DNA of 64,000 bases, from NCBI GenBank assembly GCA_019009955.1, contig CM032228.1:208734001-208798000 (forward strand), given 5' to 3'. The first letter of the stretch is position 1. Every line of letters begins with the position of its first letter. The notes beneath the pieces are model-generated. The model did not search any database, was not told where the DNA came from, and saw only the letters and a program-made list of their open reading frames with translations. The DNA is from Riptortus pedestris (lineage: Eukaryota; Arthropoda; Insecta; Hemiptera; Alydidae). Made by a program: the position numbers and the translations under genes. Shown piece by piece: positions 32,465 through 42,399 of this stretch.

Positions 32465-32630
32465 AGGGCTACTATGGACAGGCTTTCTATTATCCTTTTC
32501 TTGCCGGAGTGGGAAAACCATTTTATTAGCCCGCACCTTAAAAAAGTTGTTATTGGTCACGCTGGAATTGGACCTACGATTTTACAAAGTGCATTAAGTC
32601 CTACTCATATGATCTACCTGACCCGTCTAA
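32465..32630 (-). mobile_element. Diverged SINE
   Basis: Plus-strand order CTACTATGGACAGGCTTTC, CCTTTTCTTGCCGGAGTGGG, GGAATTGGACCTACGATTTT and CATATGATCTACCTGACC is the reverse complement order of tail, body, B-box region and head. The 84-codon frame 32474-32728 is a translation of this copy. Confidence 0.6.
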
Positions 32631-32819
32631 AGAATTTGGAAGAAAAATGTTTAAAATTAAAGCAAGGTCGAAAAAAAAAGGTTTTACATTTTAGTTATAA
32701 GAAACCCCTGGAAATCAAGTCGTTGTAGGCTGTTGCGTTGAAGATTGGAGTAAAAAATACATTTCACATGAATTGTACTAGTTTTGAGGCATTTCTCTAA
32801 TCTTTAAGTATCAACCTAG

Positions 32820-32821
<2 letters not shown>

Positions 32822-32874
<53 letters not shown>
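32822..32874. repeat. (TA)n microsatellite
   Basis: About 26 uninterrupted TA units, followed by weakly Helitron-like text (ATATCATGGAGTATCGGTAG, TATGAGGATAACTTCAATAG), so it may be the core tract of a very old copy ending near 32975. Confidence 0.8.
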
Positions 32875-32876
<2 letters not shown>

Positions 32877-33174
32877 AAACATCCTACCATTTGCTATATA
32901 TCATGGAGTATCGGTAGACATTTCTAGAATGCTTTTAAAACTGCATTATGAGGATAACTTCAATAGTTAATTTCTATTGTTCGATATTTCTGAATTCAAA
33001 TGAATAATATCGGTAGCACTATGAAGTTAAAAAAAAAATTAAAAGTAAGGAAGAATCAATATATTTTACAAATAAAATTGATGTAGGCTTCACATGACTT
33101 CCTTGAACTTCTATTAAATGAAATAAACAAAATGTTTGGATGCACTGAATTTATAGTCAAAAAGAGGCCAAGCA

Positions 33175-33255
33175 GGGTCAAAACTAGTAAGTCCATTTAA
33201 ATCTGAAAACCTAAAACTTTTGCGATTACAAAACTTCCTTTACTTTGTACAAGGA
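33175..33255 (+). repeat. Short dispersed repeat, copy 2
   Basis: Matches 5690-5770: AATCTGAAAACCTAAAACTT, GCGATTACAAAACTTCCTTT and TACAAGGAA are the shared blocks. Confidence 0.5.
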
Positions 33256-33309
33256 ACTAATAAATAAGTGTATTTGATGTAGCGTGTGTTACTGTGTTTT
33301 CCTCCGTGC

Positions 33310-33720
33310 ATACATTTTAGATGGGCTTTACACTGATGGTGCCCGGAGTTTGGGGATTGGGACAATACTGATATAGCTGTATAAATGGGGTTCGCGGTGG
33401 TGAATCAATGGTACTAATGTCAGAGCTCGTGTATCAGGGTCAGAAAGTGCTGATAGCACAAGGACGGTCACCCTTGGTGCTGGATGGGTTTGGCACTCTG
33501 CCACGGATAGGTGTTTCCCTACTCCTAGGCTCGTTAGTTTCATTCTCCCATCTGGGGTATAGCCCTAGCTGTATCTTCCCACTCATGGTATGTCAGGACC
33601 GCACTCCCAATGTATCCTCGGCTCTACGCCAGCTCAGCTACGCTGCCTTACGCTCGGGTTATTGACTTCCAACGAAATGTTATGTGGCACGAATGTACAT
33701 ACGCATCTCGCACGCCCCAA
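33310..33720. other. GC-rich island of unknown nature
   Basis: This 400-base stretch is far richer in G+C than its surroundings. It is open for 85 codons on plus (33408-33665) and 71 codons on minus (33328-33543), with no motif I recognise in either. It ends exactly where a Helitron-like copy starts. It could be a fragment of a gene, of a retroelement, or transferred sequence. Confidence 0.4.
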
Positions 33721-33723
33721 AAG

Positions 33724-34368
33724 GTCCGTCAATCAGGGGCTGTGTCAACTAAGCAGATTTACCACGTACGCCACGTATTTGCATTTACCTCAATATGTTA
33801 ATGTCATCACACAACGAATTCGCATGTACCTCACACATGAAACTTCAAGGAGAACAATATATGTAGGCTTCAAATAAAGTGCTTCATAATATAACAGCTT
33901 ATTGTTAATATGACATGAGTAGGAGTGGGGGGGTTAACTGGAGGCCGAAAACTGAAAAATGCGAATATATCCGTTAATAATCAACATAGTGAAAAAACGT
34001 TCATAACAACATTTATAGAACATTAAAATTGCATTAAGATTCGTTCTATACAATATTTTGATCCGACGCACAATTACGGAGGCATTAAGATTTTTCGAAA
34101 TTACTACACTAACCCCCCCCCCCCCCGGTCGGATTTCAGCCGATAACGAAATTGATCTTTAGTTTTACATAAGACGTTTAAATATCGAGTTTGGTTGCGA
34201 TCAAATACCAATTGCGACCGTTAGAACGTTAACAGATATATATAAACACACACAGTTTTGAATAGACCATCTCCTGTGGTGGATCGATGGACATTTGATG
34301 AAATTTTTCAAAAATCGCGCCATGAGTACGACCTCAATAGCTGACTTCCCTGAAGGGAAATGTGCTAA
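33724..34368 (+). mobile_element. Helitron-like element, module B, complete
   Basis: GTCCGTCAATCAGGGGCTGT, AAGCAGATTTACCACGTACG, module B, core with a C12 run near 34114, very short TA tract with ACACACACA (34248) and end GACTTCCCTGAAGGGAAATG-TGCTAA. The hairpin keeps pairing through compensating changes on only part of its length. Confidence 0.88.
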
Positions 34369-34477
34369 AACGGCAGCTTTAGAATGTTGAAATTTCGTAT
34401 TTAGGATGCCTGTGATGTCTCGTTGTGCATCTCCCATTTTGAATGAAATCGACTAAGGGTTGTTAATAGGAGTTTTG

Positions 34478-34566
34478 TTGGGGTGGGTTATCTACAGATG
34501 ATCTCTCTCTTAGCCATGACTAAGGATTATATTAAATGAGTTCGTCTCTAAATAAGTAACTAATAA
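34478..34566 (-). mobile_element. SINE tail fragment
   Basis: GTGGGTTATCTACAGATGAT, TAGCCATGACTAAGGATTAT and AATGAGTTCGTCTCTAAATA show a minus-strand copy with an internal deletion. Confidence 0.65.
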
Positions 34567-34599
34567 TGTGAACTGGAGAAAAACATTTTGTTTATTTAT

Positions 34600-35186
34600 T
34601 TTAATTTATAATATATGGATGTCATGTGGTGCCCACGTACAAGGGTGTTTTTGATGCGAATCACAATAACAGAAATACTTTAATTTTATTTTATATTCAT
34701 TCCCTCTTCTATAACTCCTCCCCGCCGTTCTTGTCAGGATTTAACCTTGAAATAAGACTTTCAAGGTTGGTTTATAACTAATCAGAAGTGAGTTGTTGTG
34801 TTTTACTCAAGAGTGAAACCTTTAATGTACAAATGTCTAGACTAATATGAGATATTTATATATTATCTTGGGCTAGAGAAAACGTCGGCTCTATTTTTAT
34901 TGCGCCAATTATTATGGCATTTATATTAATGAATGGTCTATAATTGTTAGTTATTGTTAATAGTTCAACATTGAAATTATAAGTTTCTTGTGTATGAAAC
35001 CATTTAGAACGTAGAGCAGCGTTGTGTGTAAGCTGTCTTTTGAACATAATCATCATCTGAATTTCAAATGTATGCTAAATTCCCTTACTATCTATTGATT
35101 TTGTATTAGCCTCCAGTTGGTTGCCTTAACCCTCCTCAAAGGCCTATGTTAGATCTTCTGAGTACCCAGACACTGCATTATTTCTT
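34600..35186. other. AT-rich sequence with a dispersed-motif trace
   Basis: ATGTGGTGCCCACGTACAAG (34630) resembles motifs at 55226 and 57898. No gene is supported; the minus-strand frame 34856-35056 is AT-rich and domain-free. Confidence 0.4.
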
Positions 35187-35246
35187 TGCTGTATTTATTA
35201 CTTGCAAGTATGTAAACATACTTGGAAACCGCATAATTTGATCTCA

Positions 35247-35375
35247 TTATTTTTCTTTCCTTGCTAAAATCGAGTCCCATTCTGCCACATATCTTAACTG
35301 TCGCTGTCTGATGTTCTGGATGCCACTGGGGACGGCATATTTGCCATTATTTCTATGTGACTTCGGTTTCGCCAT
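35247..35375 (-). CDS. Small ORF of 42 codons, unknown protein
   Basis: On the minus strand an ATG in good context (GTAGATGG) opens 42 codons ending at TAA. The product is basic and hydrophilic: it starts MAKPKSHRNNGKYAV, continues GIQNIRQRQLRYVAEW and ends ILARKEK. Composition and codon use look coding, unlike the neighbouring DNA. An AATAAA lies about 50 bases past the stop (near 35193-35198), so a short complete gene or processed copy is possible. The upstream 90 bases are GC-rich. Alternatively it is one exon of a longer gene, but no good donor precedes the stop. It begins 126 bases from a mariner end. I do not recognise the family. Confidence 0.45.
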   Translation of the reverse strand: MAKPKSHRNNGKYAVPSGIQNIRQRQLRYVAEWDSILARKEK

Positions 35376-35500
35376 CTACTCTGTTCTTTGGCGGGGGGTG
35401 CATGACGGGGATTCAAATACAAATTCAGGTGGATGGTTTGATTAGAGAACGATGGGACACTCGACTATTGATTTCTTTTTGTGTAAACATAATTTTAAAG

Positions 35501-36632
35501 TACAGAGTGTGACACAAAGGTTTTGCCGGTTCTTGAATGAAATTTTTTATCAGAAAGATAACCTTTCAAACAACAATCGCAACTCAGTTTTAGTAACTCT
35601 CTGAAATATGTATTCATTAAAAATTGAAATTCGTTTACATATGCGGAATAATCGGAAACAAACATTAGCTGGTGCGGCTACTATCAATATGTGAATTGGG
35701 GGGGGGGCTGTCAATAAACGTATGCGGGTTTGGGCGAAGTTGCAACACCTCCTTTAAAGATGAACCGAACCACCTTCGGAGTGCTCACCTGAGTGGCTCA
35801 TTGAGGCTTCAGAAGAACAATTAAATGAAAATCCGTCAACCAATACATGCCAACTATCGACTATTTCTTGGCCTTATAGTGCAACATCATGCTGTCAAGG
35901 TGATATTTTAAGAGTTGCCGATTCGTGACCCTTGATTTGATGGCCGCCCAACCCCCAACGTCTGGTAGACATTATGTCTACAACTGCCCTCCAGGCCTAA
36001 AGACAATCGTTTTTTCAAAAGTATAGTCACTTTTGATGAGAATTGGATCTTGCCACCCTAAAAGACATACATGGTTTCGTTAATACCACACCTGAACCGA
36101 ACCTACATATGAGGCATGCCAGATTTTCACATAAAGTTATGTTGCGTATTTGGTGGAATTGTGAGGATGTGGTGTGCTTTGAACTAGTTCCTGACGGTCG
36201 TGTTATAAATGCAGATCTTTATTGTCAGCAACGGAAGAGGGTCTATGAAGTTCTTGATCAGAAATAAATCCTGGCCAATCGGATGAGTGTTCTTCTACGA
36301 GGTAATGTTCGTTTTCAAACCTCTAGAATAACTCAGAACAAAATTGAAGAACTTGATTGATTAGAACTTCTCCCTGCATACATCTCGCGACCTTTGACTA
36401 TTATTTATTTCGCTCAAGAACTCATTTTCTTCTCGAAAGACATTACAGTAATAAGGATGAAGTTTGCTAGTTCAGCGGATCAAATGATATAGGCTGATAC
36501 CTGTGAGGTCTTCAAGAGTTGGCTTGTGGATGGCTCAAAGCAGTTCTACATGGGTTATTCTTTGATCATTGAGCTGTATGTTGATATTTGTAATGTACAA
36601 ATACCCACAAAACTTTTGTGTCATCCTCTATA
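35501..36632 (+). mobile_element. Mariner transposon (copy 2) with both terminal repeats
   Basis: The left end CAGAGTGTGACACAAAGGTT pairs with the right end (in reverse) TAGAGGATGACACAAAAGTT, each bordered by TA, the mariner target. The element is about 1.13 kb, shorter than the usual 1.3 kb. The transposase is fragmented: KDEP, NENPSTNQY-like blocks, then VTFDENWIL (36023-36050), the open frame 36043-36267 with SHKVMLRIWWNCEDVVCFEL and GRVINADLYCQQRKRVYEVL, then TSRITQNKIEELD. The second catalytic aspartate region reads GN instead of DN and the third is lost. Inactive. Confidence 0.92.
36043..36267 (+). pseudogene. Central part of mariner transposase
   Basis: The longest open piece of the copy-2 transposase. 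IWW and ELVPDGRVINADLYCQQ are hallmark mariner core residues. Frameshifts lie on both sides; the annotated ATG is internal, not the natural start. Confidence 0.9.
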
Positions 36633-37439
36633 ATTAGGGGTGGTTAGGTACTGATTTTACAATTTCAGAATAAACAATATGCGTTTCTACGTAATAATTG
36701 CTTTGGGAAATAGTTCTGCAAGCTGGGTGGTTTTATGTGGCCTTTTATAAAATTTAAAAGAGAAATGGGAAAAATATTACAGGTTTCCTTATTTTCAGCT
36801 TTGTCAATTTAATCGATTTAATATTATGTTATCTGAGCCCGATTGTAATAGTTATTGTTCCCTCACATCAGCCAAAAGTGGTTATTACTCTTGTTTTATG
36901 TTCATTTATAGTTATAAAACATGTTCTACTGTGTTTTTTTATAGTGCCAAAGAAAAAGTAACAATAATTGATTATACTCAATATGAGTTACCCATTTTTT
37001 TTTTTTTAAAATTGTATTTATACAAGTAGAAAGAACCCAAAATAGATATTTTGAGCAAAAATATATATTATGTCACCTAAAGTTATATTTCTAACTTTAA
37101 ATACATTAGTAATATGTAGGGATATAGAAAATGGATAAAAAATAGTTTTTAATAAAACAAAAGCAAAATAGAATTTTAATACTTATAGTTTTCCGAAAAT
37201 TTGAAAATTGACAGTTACTTTTTTTTTTTGCAGGATATCATTCAATTATGATGTATGTTTTATTTATTAGTCGTTGTATTTGTCGTATTCTTTTCTTCTG
37301 TCAAAGGGGGTAACTAATAACTGCTATTTATCTCATTGTGTGTCCGATTGCTGCTTGTGTAGTCCTTAGTCACTCAAGTGCAACTGCGGGTGAATTTATC
37401 AGGCTTGTGGTAACAAATTGCAGAAAAAACATTTAAATG
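36633..37439. other. AT-rich stretch, nothing assigned
   Basis: Includes T11 and T10 runs near 37000 and 37220. No gene or repeat was supported; the frame at 36826-37029 is a low-complexity chance frame. Confidence 0.4.
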
Positions 37440-37890
37440 GCTATTTTCATATAAATCTTGAGTCTGTGCGCTACGCCTAGTTTGTATGGCCAGTGTTAAT
37501 GAATGGGTTGTGGGCCTTTATGCGATTCCAATGACGGACTTCAAATTGGCCCGGCTAACACAATAGACACGGCTCAACTCTGCGGTACATTGCCTCGAAT
37601 GGTGTTGCTAACAGTCCGGGCTAACGAGCCTTGTGGTACATGAACCAACCAGCGCCTTAATGAGGAATCACCTTGGTTAACCTCTCTCCGCGCTATTACT
37701 TATTACTCTATTTCCTCCCGCAGATTGCGTGGTCCTACTCTTTTTTGGATGATAAGAGATTGGCTCCTTAAGTTAACCTTTGGGTTAAATGGTTTTACCG
37801 GTACTGAACCTTATGATGCCACCATACGCTACAATATTGCTTTTTCCGCAGTGGAGATTGTTATCGAGGGCATGGCATCTTGATTTCTTC
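37440..37890 (+). other. GC-richer island, broken coding-like frames
   Basis: Three frames share coding-like text: IAWSYSFLDDKRLAP after a CCTCCCGCAG acceptor-like site, and FGLNGFTGTEPYDATIRYNI then AFSAVEIVIEG (about 37790-37875). The P-Y....RYN.A.S....VIE pattern faintly recalls the last third of PIF/Harbinger DDE nucleases. Stops in all frames mean it is a relic, if coding at all. Confidence 0.3.
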
Positions 37891-38274
37891 ATATTTTAGT
37901 TCTTAAGCGCATGCAATAGTTTCTTCTTAGCATCAGTGTAGGAATGTCGAACAAAAAGAGTATGGAAATAGTCGTGTGAGTCTCATTAGATGGACAGTAA
38001 AATGGTTACTGGCTATCTTCCTAGCCAGCAGCTACAACTTTGATTTATCTCCTATGATATTCAAACTATAATCAAATGCTGCTTATTTCACTCCTACAAT
38101 TTCCTTAATATCTAGCATCTACAAATAGTTGGTAGTGGATATGCGTACGTAGTTAAATTAATTGTTTATCAAAAAAGAAACATTTTCTAAATTTTAGAAA
38201 TGCTTAGTTAACTTCTATCATTGCTAATAATTCTATCTATGTGTCATTTGTCATTATTTTATTATTATTTATAT

Positions 38275-38425
38275 TTATTAGCCCCCTACCACCCCACCCT
38301 ATCTACCACCCTTTCTAGCCAAGGTGGGATTTTTTTTAATGAGTTCATCACTAAAAATTCCCATTGCCCAGGCGAGAATCGAATTCTCCCCTCTAGGTTT
38401 AGCATCATTTGAATTAAATGTCTAA
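38275..38425 (-). mobile_element. SINE, body and head
   Basis: CTATCTACCACCCTTTCTAG, AATGAGTTCATCACTAAAAA, CCCATTGCCCAGGCGAGAAT and CGAATTCTCCCCTCTAGGTT show body then head in reverse, including the B box (GAGAATCGAATTCTC). Confidence 0.75.
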
Positions 38426-38432
38426 ACACTAT

Positions 38433-38735
38433 TATTTCAGCTGACAGAAAATAATATAATGATAAACTGACAAAAATATTGTAGTTATATGCTTATGGCT
38501 CTTTAATTTCATTTTCGGAAAGTAATGGAATAATAACCAGATAAAAATATTTTACTTAATAGTATCAATTCTTTAATTTCAGTTGACAGAAAATAATGTA
38601 ATAGTGAACTGGCGGAAAATTTTATAATAATAACCAACAGACACATTATATTAAATATTTATAACCTAATTCTTTTTAACAGAAAGTCTAATGACAGAAA
38701 TATTTTATTTAAATGTTTACAAATCCTTAGCTCCA
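38433..38735 (+). repeat. Degenerate tandem repeat, unit about 70 bases
   Basis: Four units begin near 38435, 38503, 38573 and 38665 with TTTAATTTCAG-TGACAGAAA or a variant, continue AATAATGTAATARTGAACTG and end with AAAAATATTTTA plus an AT-rich link. Units are about 60-75% alike by eye. Confidence 0.7.
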
Positions 38736-39894
38736 CTTCAGAGAAAGGTATGTTCTAATAATTAGCGTTGGCTTGATCAAGGTGACATGTCTTATTTGGC
38801 TCTAAATATGTCTTCTTAGTGGCACTGGAAGTATCAAGAAAGTGAAGAGTAGTTATCCTCTTTTCATCTGCAAGATCCAGGAAGAGTTTTAAGTGTCTCC
38901 CTCCTAAATCCCCTTCAGTTCTATCTCCCTCCTTCCTGCCTTCTCCCTAAGTCCATTTTTTTTTCTTTAACGATCATTCTAACCATCGTTAAGGCGTTCA
39001 GGCAATTTTGACTTTTGGTTTTCTGGGTCTGTGGATTCAAATTGTTAGTTGCATTCTGCTAATAAAAAGATGTGCGCCTTCCCTCCATTGATTTGTTTAG
39101 CATTGTACTTTCTAAGGTCTGCTTTCTCAAATTACTCCTTTATTTAAATGAACCAGAAACATTGGTTAACATTGTTTCAGATAACCAAAAAATAAATTGT
39201 ACTAATGAGAGTGGAACACACTTATTTAAATCGCCTTGAAATTCACTTTTGCACTTGGCTAACTATGTTAATATGACTGCACATAATGGAATTACTACTT
39301 TAATATTTAATCAGGATATAATAAATTGTCTGCAGTAAATATCTTTTATTTTATTTTGACCTGACGGTCACACCAGCGTTGACTCTTTTACACGTCTGAT
39401 AATGGGGAAGGGTCTGCTGAAAAATATGGGACCTATAAAAAACTAACCTTTATCTCTACATCCTATGAAGGACCTGGACCAGCCACTCTGTTTTGGCAGG
39501 AAGTCAAGTGATCAATTTGACGCATTTCCTGCCGTTTTGAAGTCACATTACAGACAAAAGATTTCTATTATTTTCTTAGTCAAGCACGCAGTCCATTGTC
39601 TCAGAATTCTCAGTGGGCACAGGGAGAACGGATCTAAGTCCTAAATGGAAGCACAATAACCTCTCAACTAAATAATAAGTAGCGTTCTATATTCTGCCTT
39701 GGATTCGGCACCTCTAGAACAGTTATGGTACTCAAGCCACTAGACCTAAGCACAAAAACGTGTTTTCAAAGAAATGATAGTCATAATATTTTTATCATAA
39801 TATCCTCACCGCAAAGCAGAGCATATGCCATCATCATACTTAATATTTTTGGAAACTTAAAATCTATATTCCTTTTATAACCTGAAGGTTACTG
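38736..39894. other. Unique sequence, nothing assigned
   Basis: Composition is less extreme at 39360-39640, but all frames are short. No repeat or RNA gene recognised. Confidence 0.4.
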
Positions 39895-40065
39895 TTGTTA
39901 TTTATTAACGCCAACTTTATGCCGCTTTAGCTAATCGGGATGTCTTGCTTATGTGTTAAGTTACCTTACCACGTTTTTCTAGACGCGTTGGGACAATGGA
40001 TTTTATTTAGTAAGTTCGTCACAATTTAAGTTCATATTATTCAGATGGGAATTGAGCATACGTCG
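39895..40065 (-). mobile_element. SINE, nearly full body
   Basis: TTATTTATTAACGCCAACTT, GCTAATCGGGATGTCTTGCT, TTTTCTAGACGCGTTGGGAC, TTATTTAGTAAGTTCGTCAC and ATGGGAATTGAGCATACG give tail through B-box region in minus orientation. Confidence 0.7.
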
Positions 40066-40498
40066 TGGTGTCTAGGTTGTTATAGAACTATACAGGGAGA
40101 TTATACGTTGATAATATACATTATGGCTTTAACCGTACTGTATGATCCATACCATGATATTTTTAATTTCTTTTACGAAGAAAGTATATATTGTAATGCG
40201 AGTATTTTCGGTTTTCAGATTTTATCACAATGTTGAAGTGCAACCCAACATTTTGCTTATTTTATTTAATAGGAGTGCCGTAGTGCCCATTTAATTTTTT
40301 TTCTTATGTGGAGGATGAGGAAAGATATAAACTTTAGTGGGGTAGTCTGTATTTCTATGGTATACTGAATAAAATAAAAAGCATACAATGTTACCAGGTT
40401 TTAATGTCGTATTTAACACGTGTTGTTTCTTTTTAGAATTAATTCGGATCAAAGAAAATGTTCACACTCCCCACCTTTTGTGGAACCAAATATGCCAA

Positions 40499-40732
40499 TT
40501 ATCGTTTCCTTTCAAGTTCTTCACGTCCTAGAAACTCGTTGTACTTCTGAAAGGCACATAGCTATTTACGAGGAAGGTCCGTGAAAGTGTAGATGGCTGC
40601 AATTTGGAGTCTGGGAAAGGAGTAGAACTGGCCTTGAGGTAGACGGAAGCAGCCTTTGGTCTTGCCCAGGAACGCCACTACTAACTCCTGTGAACCTCTC
40701 TCACGACTTTCATTTTCAGATGGGTCTTCCAT
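40499..40732 (-). pseudogene. Coding-like frame with one internal stop, unknown protein
   Basis: From an ATG at 40732 the frame runs 56 codons to a TAG at 40562-40564, then continues in the same frame for 20 more codons to a TAA. Both parts look like real protein: ELVVAFLGKTKGCFRLPQGQ and LQIAAIYTFTDLPRK before the TAG, KYNEFLGREELERKR after it. The single TAG suggests either a nearly intact pseudogene, or a short intron: GTAAAT...TTTCAG brackets the stop in 23 bases, too short for a normal intron. I do not recognise the family. The start codon may not be natural. It could belong with the exon-like frame at 41023-41208. Confidence 0.42.
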
Positions 40733-41022
40733 ACTAACTCTTACATTATTCAGAGATTATCATCTCGGAAGTGCTAATTAAATATTGCATGATGAGCTAA
40801 TGCATCGCCTTTTGCCTTTTCACTTTTATAATGCATTATGAGAATTATAGCTTCACTCAGGTTTTATTTATCTTTTTCAAGTTGCCAAATCCGAATTATA
40901 TGATCTTTTAAGTTTCTATTTGCTTTATCCTCCATCTTGAATCGCACTATATAAGGAGGGACCTATTTTTTAGATAAAAGATATTATATATTGGAGAACA
41001 TTTAAAAATGTAAAATTGTTAT

Positions 41023-41208
41023 CTAGTACTCTGGGTCATTGTAAGTTTCAAGCAATATGTCGGCTTTTGGGATAATGTGCAATGCAGGAGGTTTACAAAG
41101 TGGTTCCACATGTTTGATAAAGGTTTTGGGTGATGCCCGACAGTCAAAATCCAAGTTGTCTGGCTGGATTTTCTTTTGTAATCGAAGATTACAACCCTGG
41201 TCAATGAA
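41023..41208 (-). CDS. Possible terminal exon, unknown protein
   Basis: A strong acceptor (GGTCTTATTTTCAG) opens 61 codons in phase 0 to a TAG. The translation begins FIDQGCNLRLQKKIQPDNL and holds DFDCRASPKTFIKHVEPL then CKPPALHIIPKADILLETYN; cysteines, prolines and charged residues are spread as in a real protein. The same frame is open upstream of the acceptor to 41259. Codon use differs from the AT-rich surroundings. No family recognised. It lies 290 bases upstream of the 40.5-40.7 kb frame on the same strand; a small ATG frame at 40864-40935 (MEDKANRNLKDHIIRIWQ) sits between them. Confidence 0.42.
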   Translation of the reverse strand, partial: FIDQGCNLRLQKKIQPDNLDFDCRASPKTFIKHVEPLCKPPALHIIPKADILLETYNDPEY

Positions 41209-41295
41209 CTGAAAATAAGACCCTTCTACATCAATTATTCTTATGCAAGGCACATTCATCCTTCGTAATGTTTATTTTTTTTCTTTTACGTTTTT

Positions 41296-41322
41296 AGCAG
41301 ATTTACCCGCACGGGAAATATA
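41296..41322 (-). mobile_element. Helitron-like 3' terminus only
   Basis: TTAGCAGATTTACCCGCACG followed by GGAAATATAT keeps the terminal TTAGCAGATTT and hairpin remains, with nothing of the core. Confidence 0.5.
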
Positions 41323-41524
41323 TATCTATATGCTTTGAACAACGAATTGGGAGTGAATAGAAACCACTTAATGTTAATTCTTGAAGACTCAACAGGAGTG
41401 TATCGATTCTCCTAGTTCCCAGAAAGCTGCCACCGTAATATATGTAAATATATACAAACGTGAATACAGAAAATGTAAATAGATATGGTTTATTATAGAC
41501 TTGCAATAAAAAAAACATTTACAC

Positions 41525-41672
41525 TCGGTATTCAGTTTAGATATCTCCCGAGCAAAGCTAACTCATGACGGCAATTGAAAAAATATTGGGCATAGTAATG
41601 TACTTGAAAAAAAAAATACCATCATTATTCAGTCTATAATGATTTCCCGAGCAAAGCAGGGTACCTTAGCTA

Positions 41673-41710
<38 letters not shown>
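41525..41710 (-). repeat. Composite repeat end with TA tract, minus orientation
   Basis: CCCGAGCAAAGC occurs twice (41548 and 41648), each preceded by ATTCAGT; the right copy runs into GGTACCTTAGCTAG and (TA)n. Read in reverse this is TA tract, ACTAGCT...CCCTGCTTTGCTCGGG, the same type of end as at 45738 on the plus strand. Confidence 0.65.
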
Positions 41711-41744
41711 TGTGTGTGTGTGTATGTATATATGATACATACAT

Positions 41745-42380
41745 ATATACTTGTCTCTTAACGCTGTAGCGTTCGGAAGTCTTGTTTGATCGCTACGAAA
41801 CTCAATAATTAAACATTTGTTTGAAAAATTTAAAGTTCAACTTAGTCAATGGCTGAAATCGAACCAGAGAGAGTGACGGGGTTTTATAGGGGAGGAGAAC
41901 TGAAAATGAATCGACAAATTTGATAAAAAAAAAATATTGTTTTATTTATGATTTCTGTGTCTACAATTTTAACGGGGGTATTTAAATTTTTTAGTATTCA
42001 GTCTTTTGCAAACTCCAACCTTTACTCATTTCATGTTAACAAAAAGCTGTTATATCATCAAACGTATTCCAACCTTAAACATCAAATATTGTTTGCATTG
42101 TGCTATTTCTGTGTGCGATGTACTCAAATATGATCGATGTGAGATCATTAATTAATATTTTACTCCCAGTTAGCCATAAATAAAGATTGTATCTGCTAAT
42201 GACCGATATCAGACCAAGTGGGGGATGGGGTTTAGAGATGAAGAGAACCGAAAATTCTGTTAATATTTGAGTTATTATGAATCCGTTCGAAAACTTGTAT
42301 TTAAACAATCTTTTTGTCTAATTAAATTTCCTATAAATGAGGTTTAATGCATTTTTACAGTTTCTCAACATTAACCGAGA
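41745..42380 (-). mobile_element. Worn Helitron-like fragments
   Basis: Two partial cores in minus orientation: 41750-41990 (CTTGTTTGATCGCTACGAAA, GGCTGAAATCGAACC) and 42160-42395 (GACCGATATCAGACCAAGTG, ATTAACCGAGATATTTGCAT). Ends are missing. Confidence 0.6.
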
Positions 42381-42399
42381 TATTTGCATTTGTTAGAAT

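Noticed and set aside
32474..32728. 84-codon plus-strand frame with good-looking peptide
   Set aside because: It lies over a minus-strand SINE whose tail, body and head can be followed through it.
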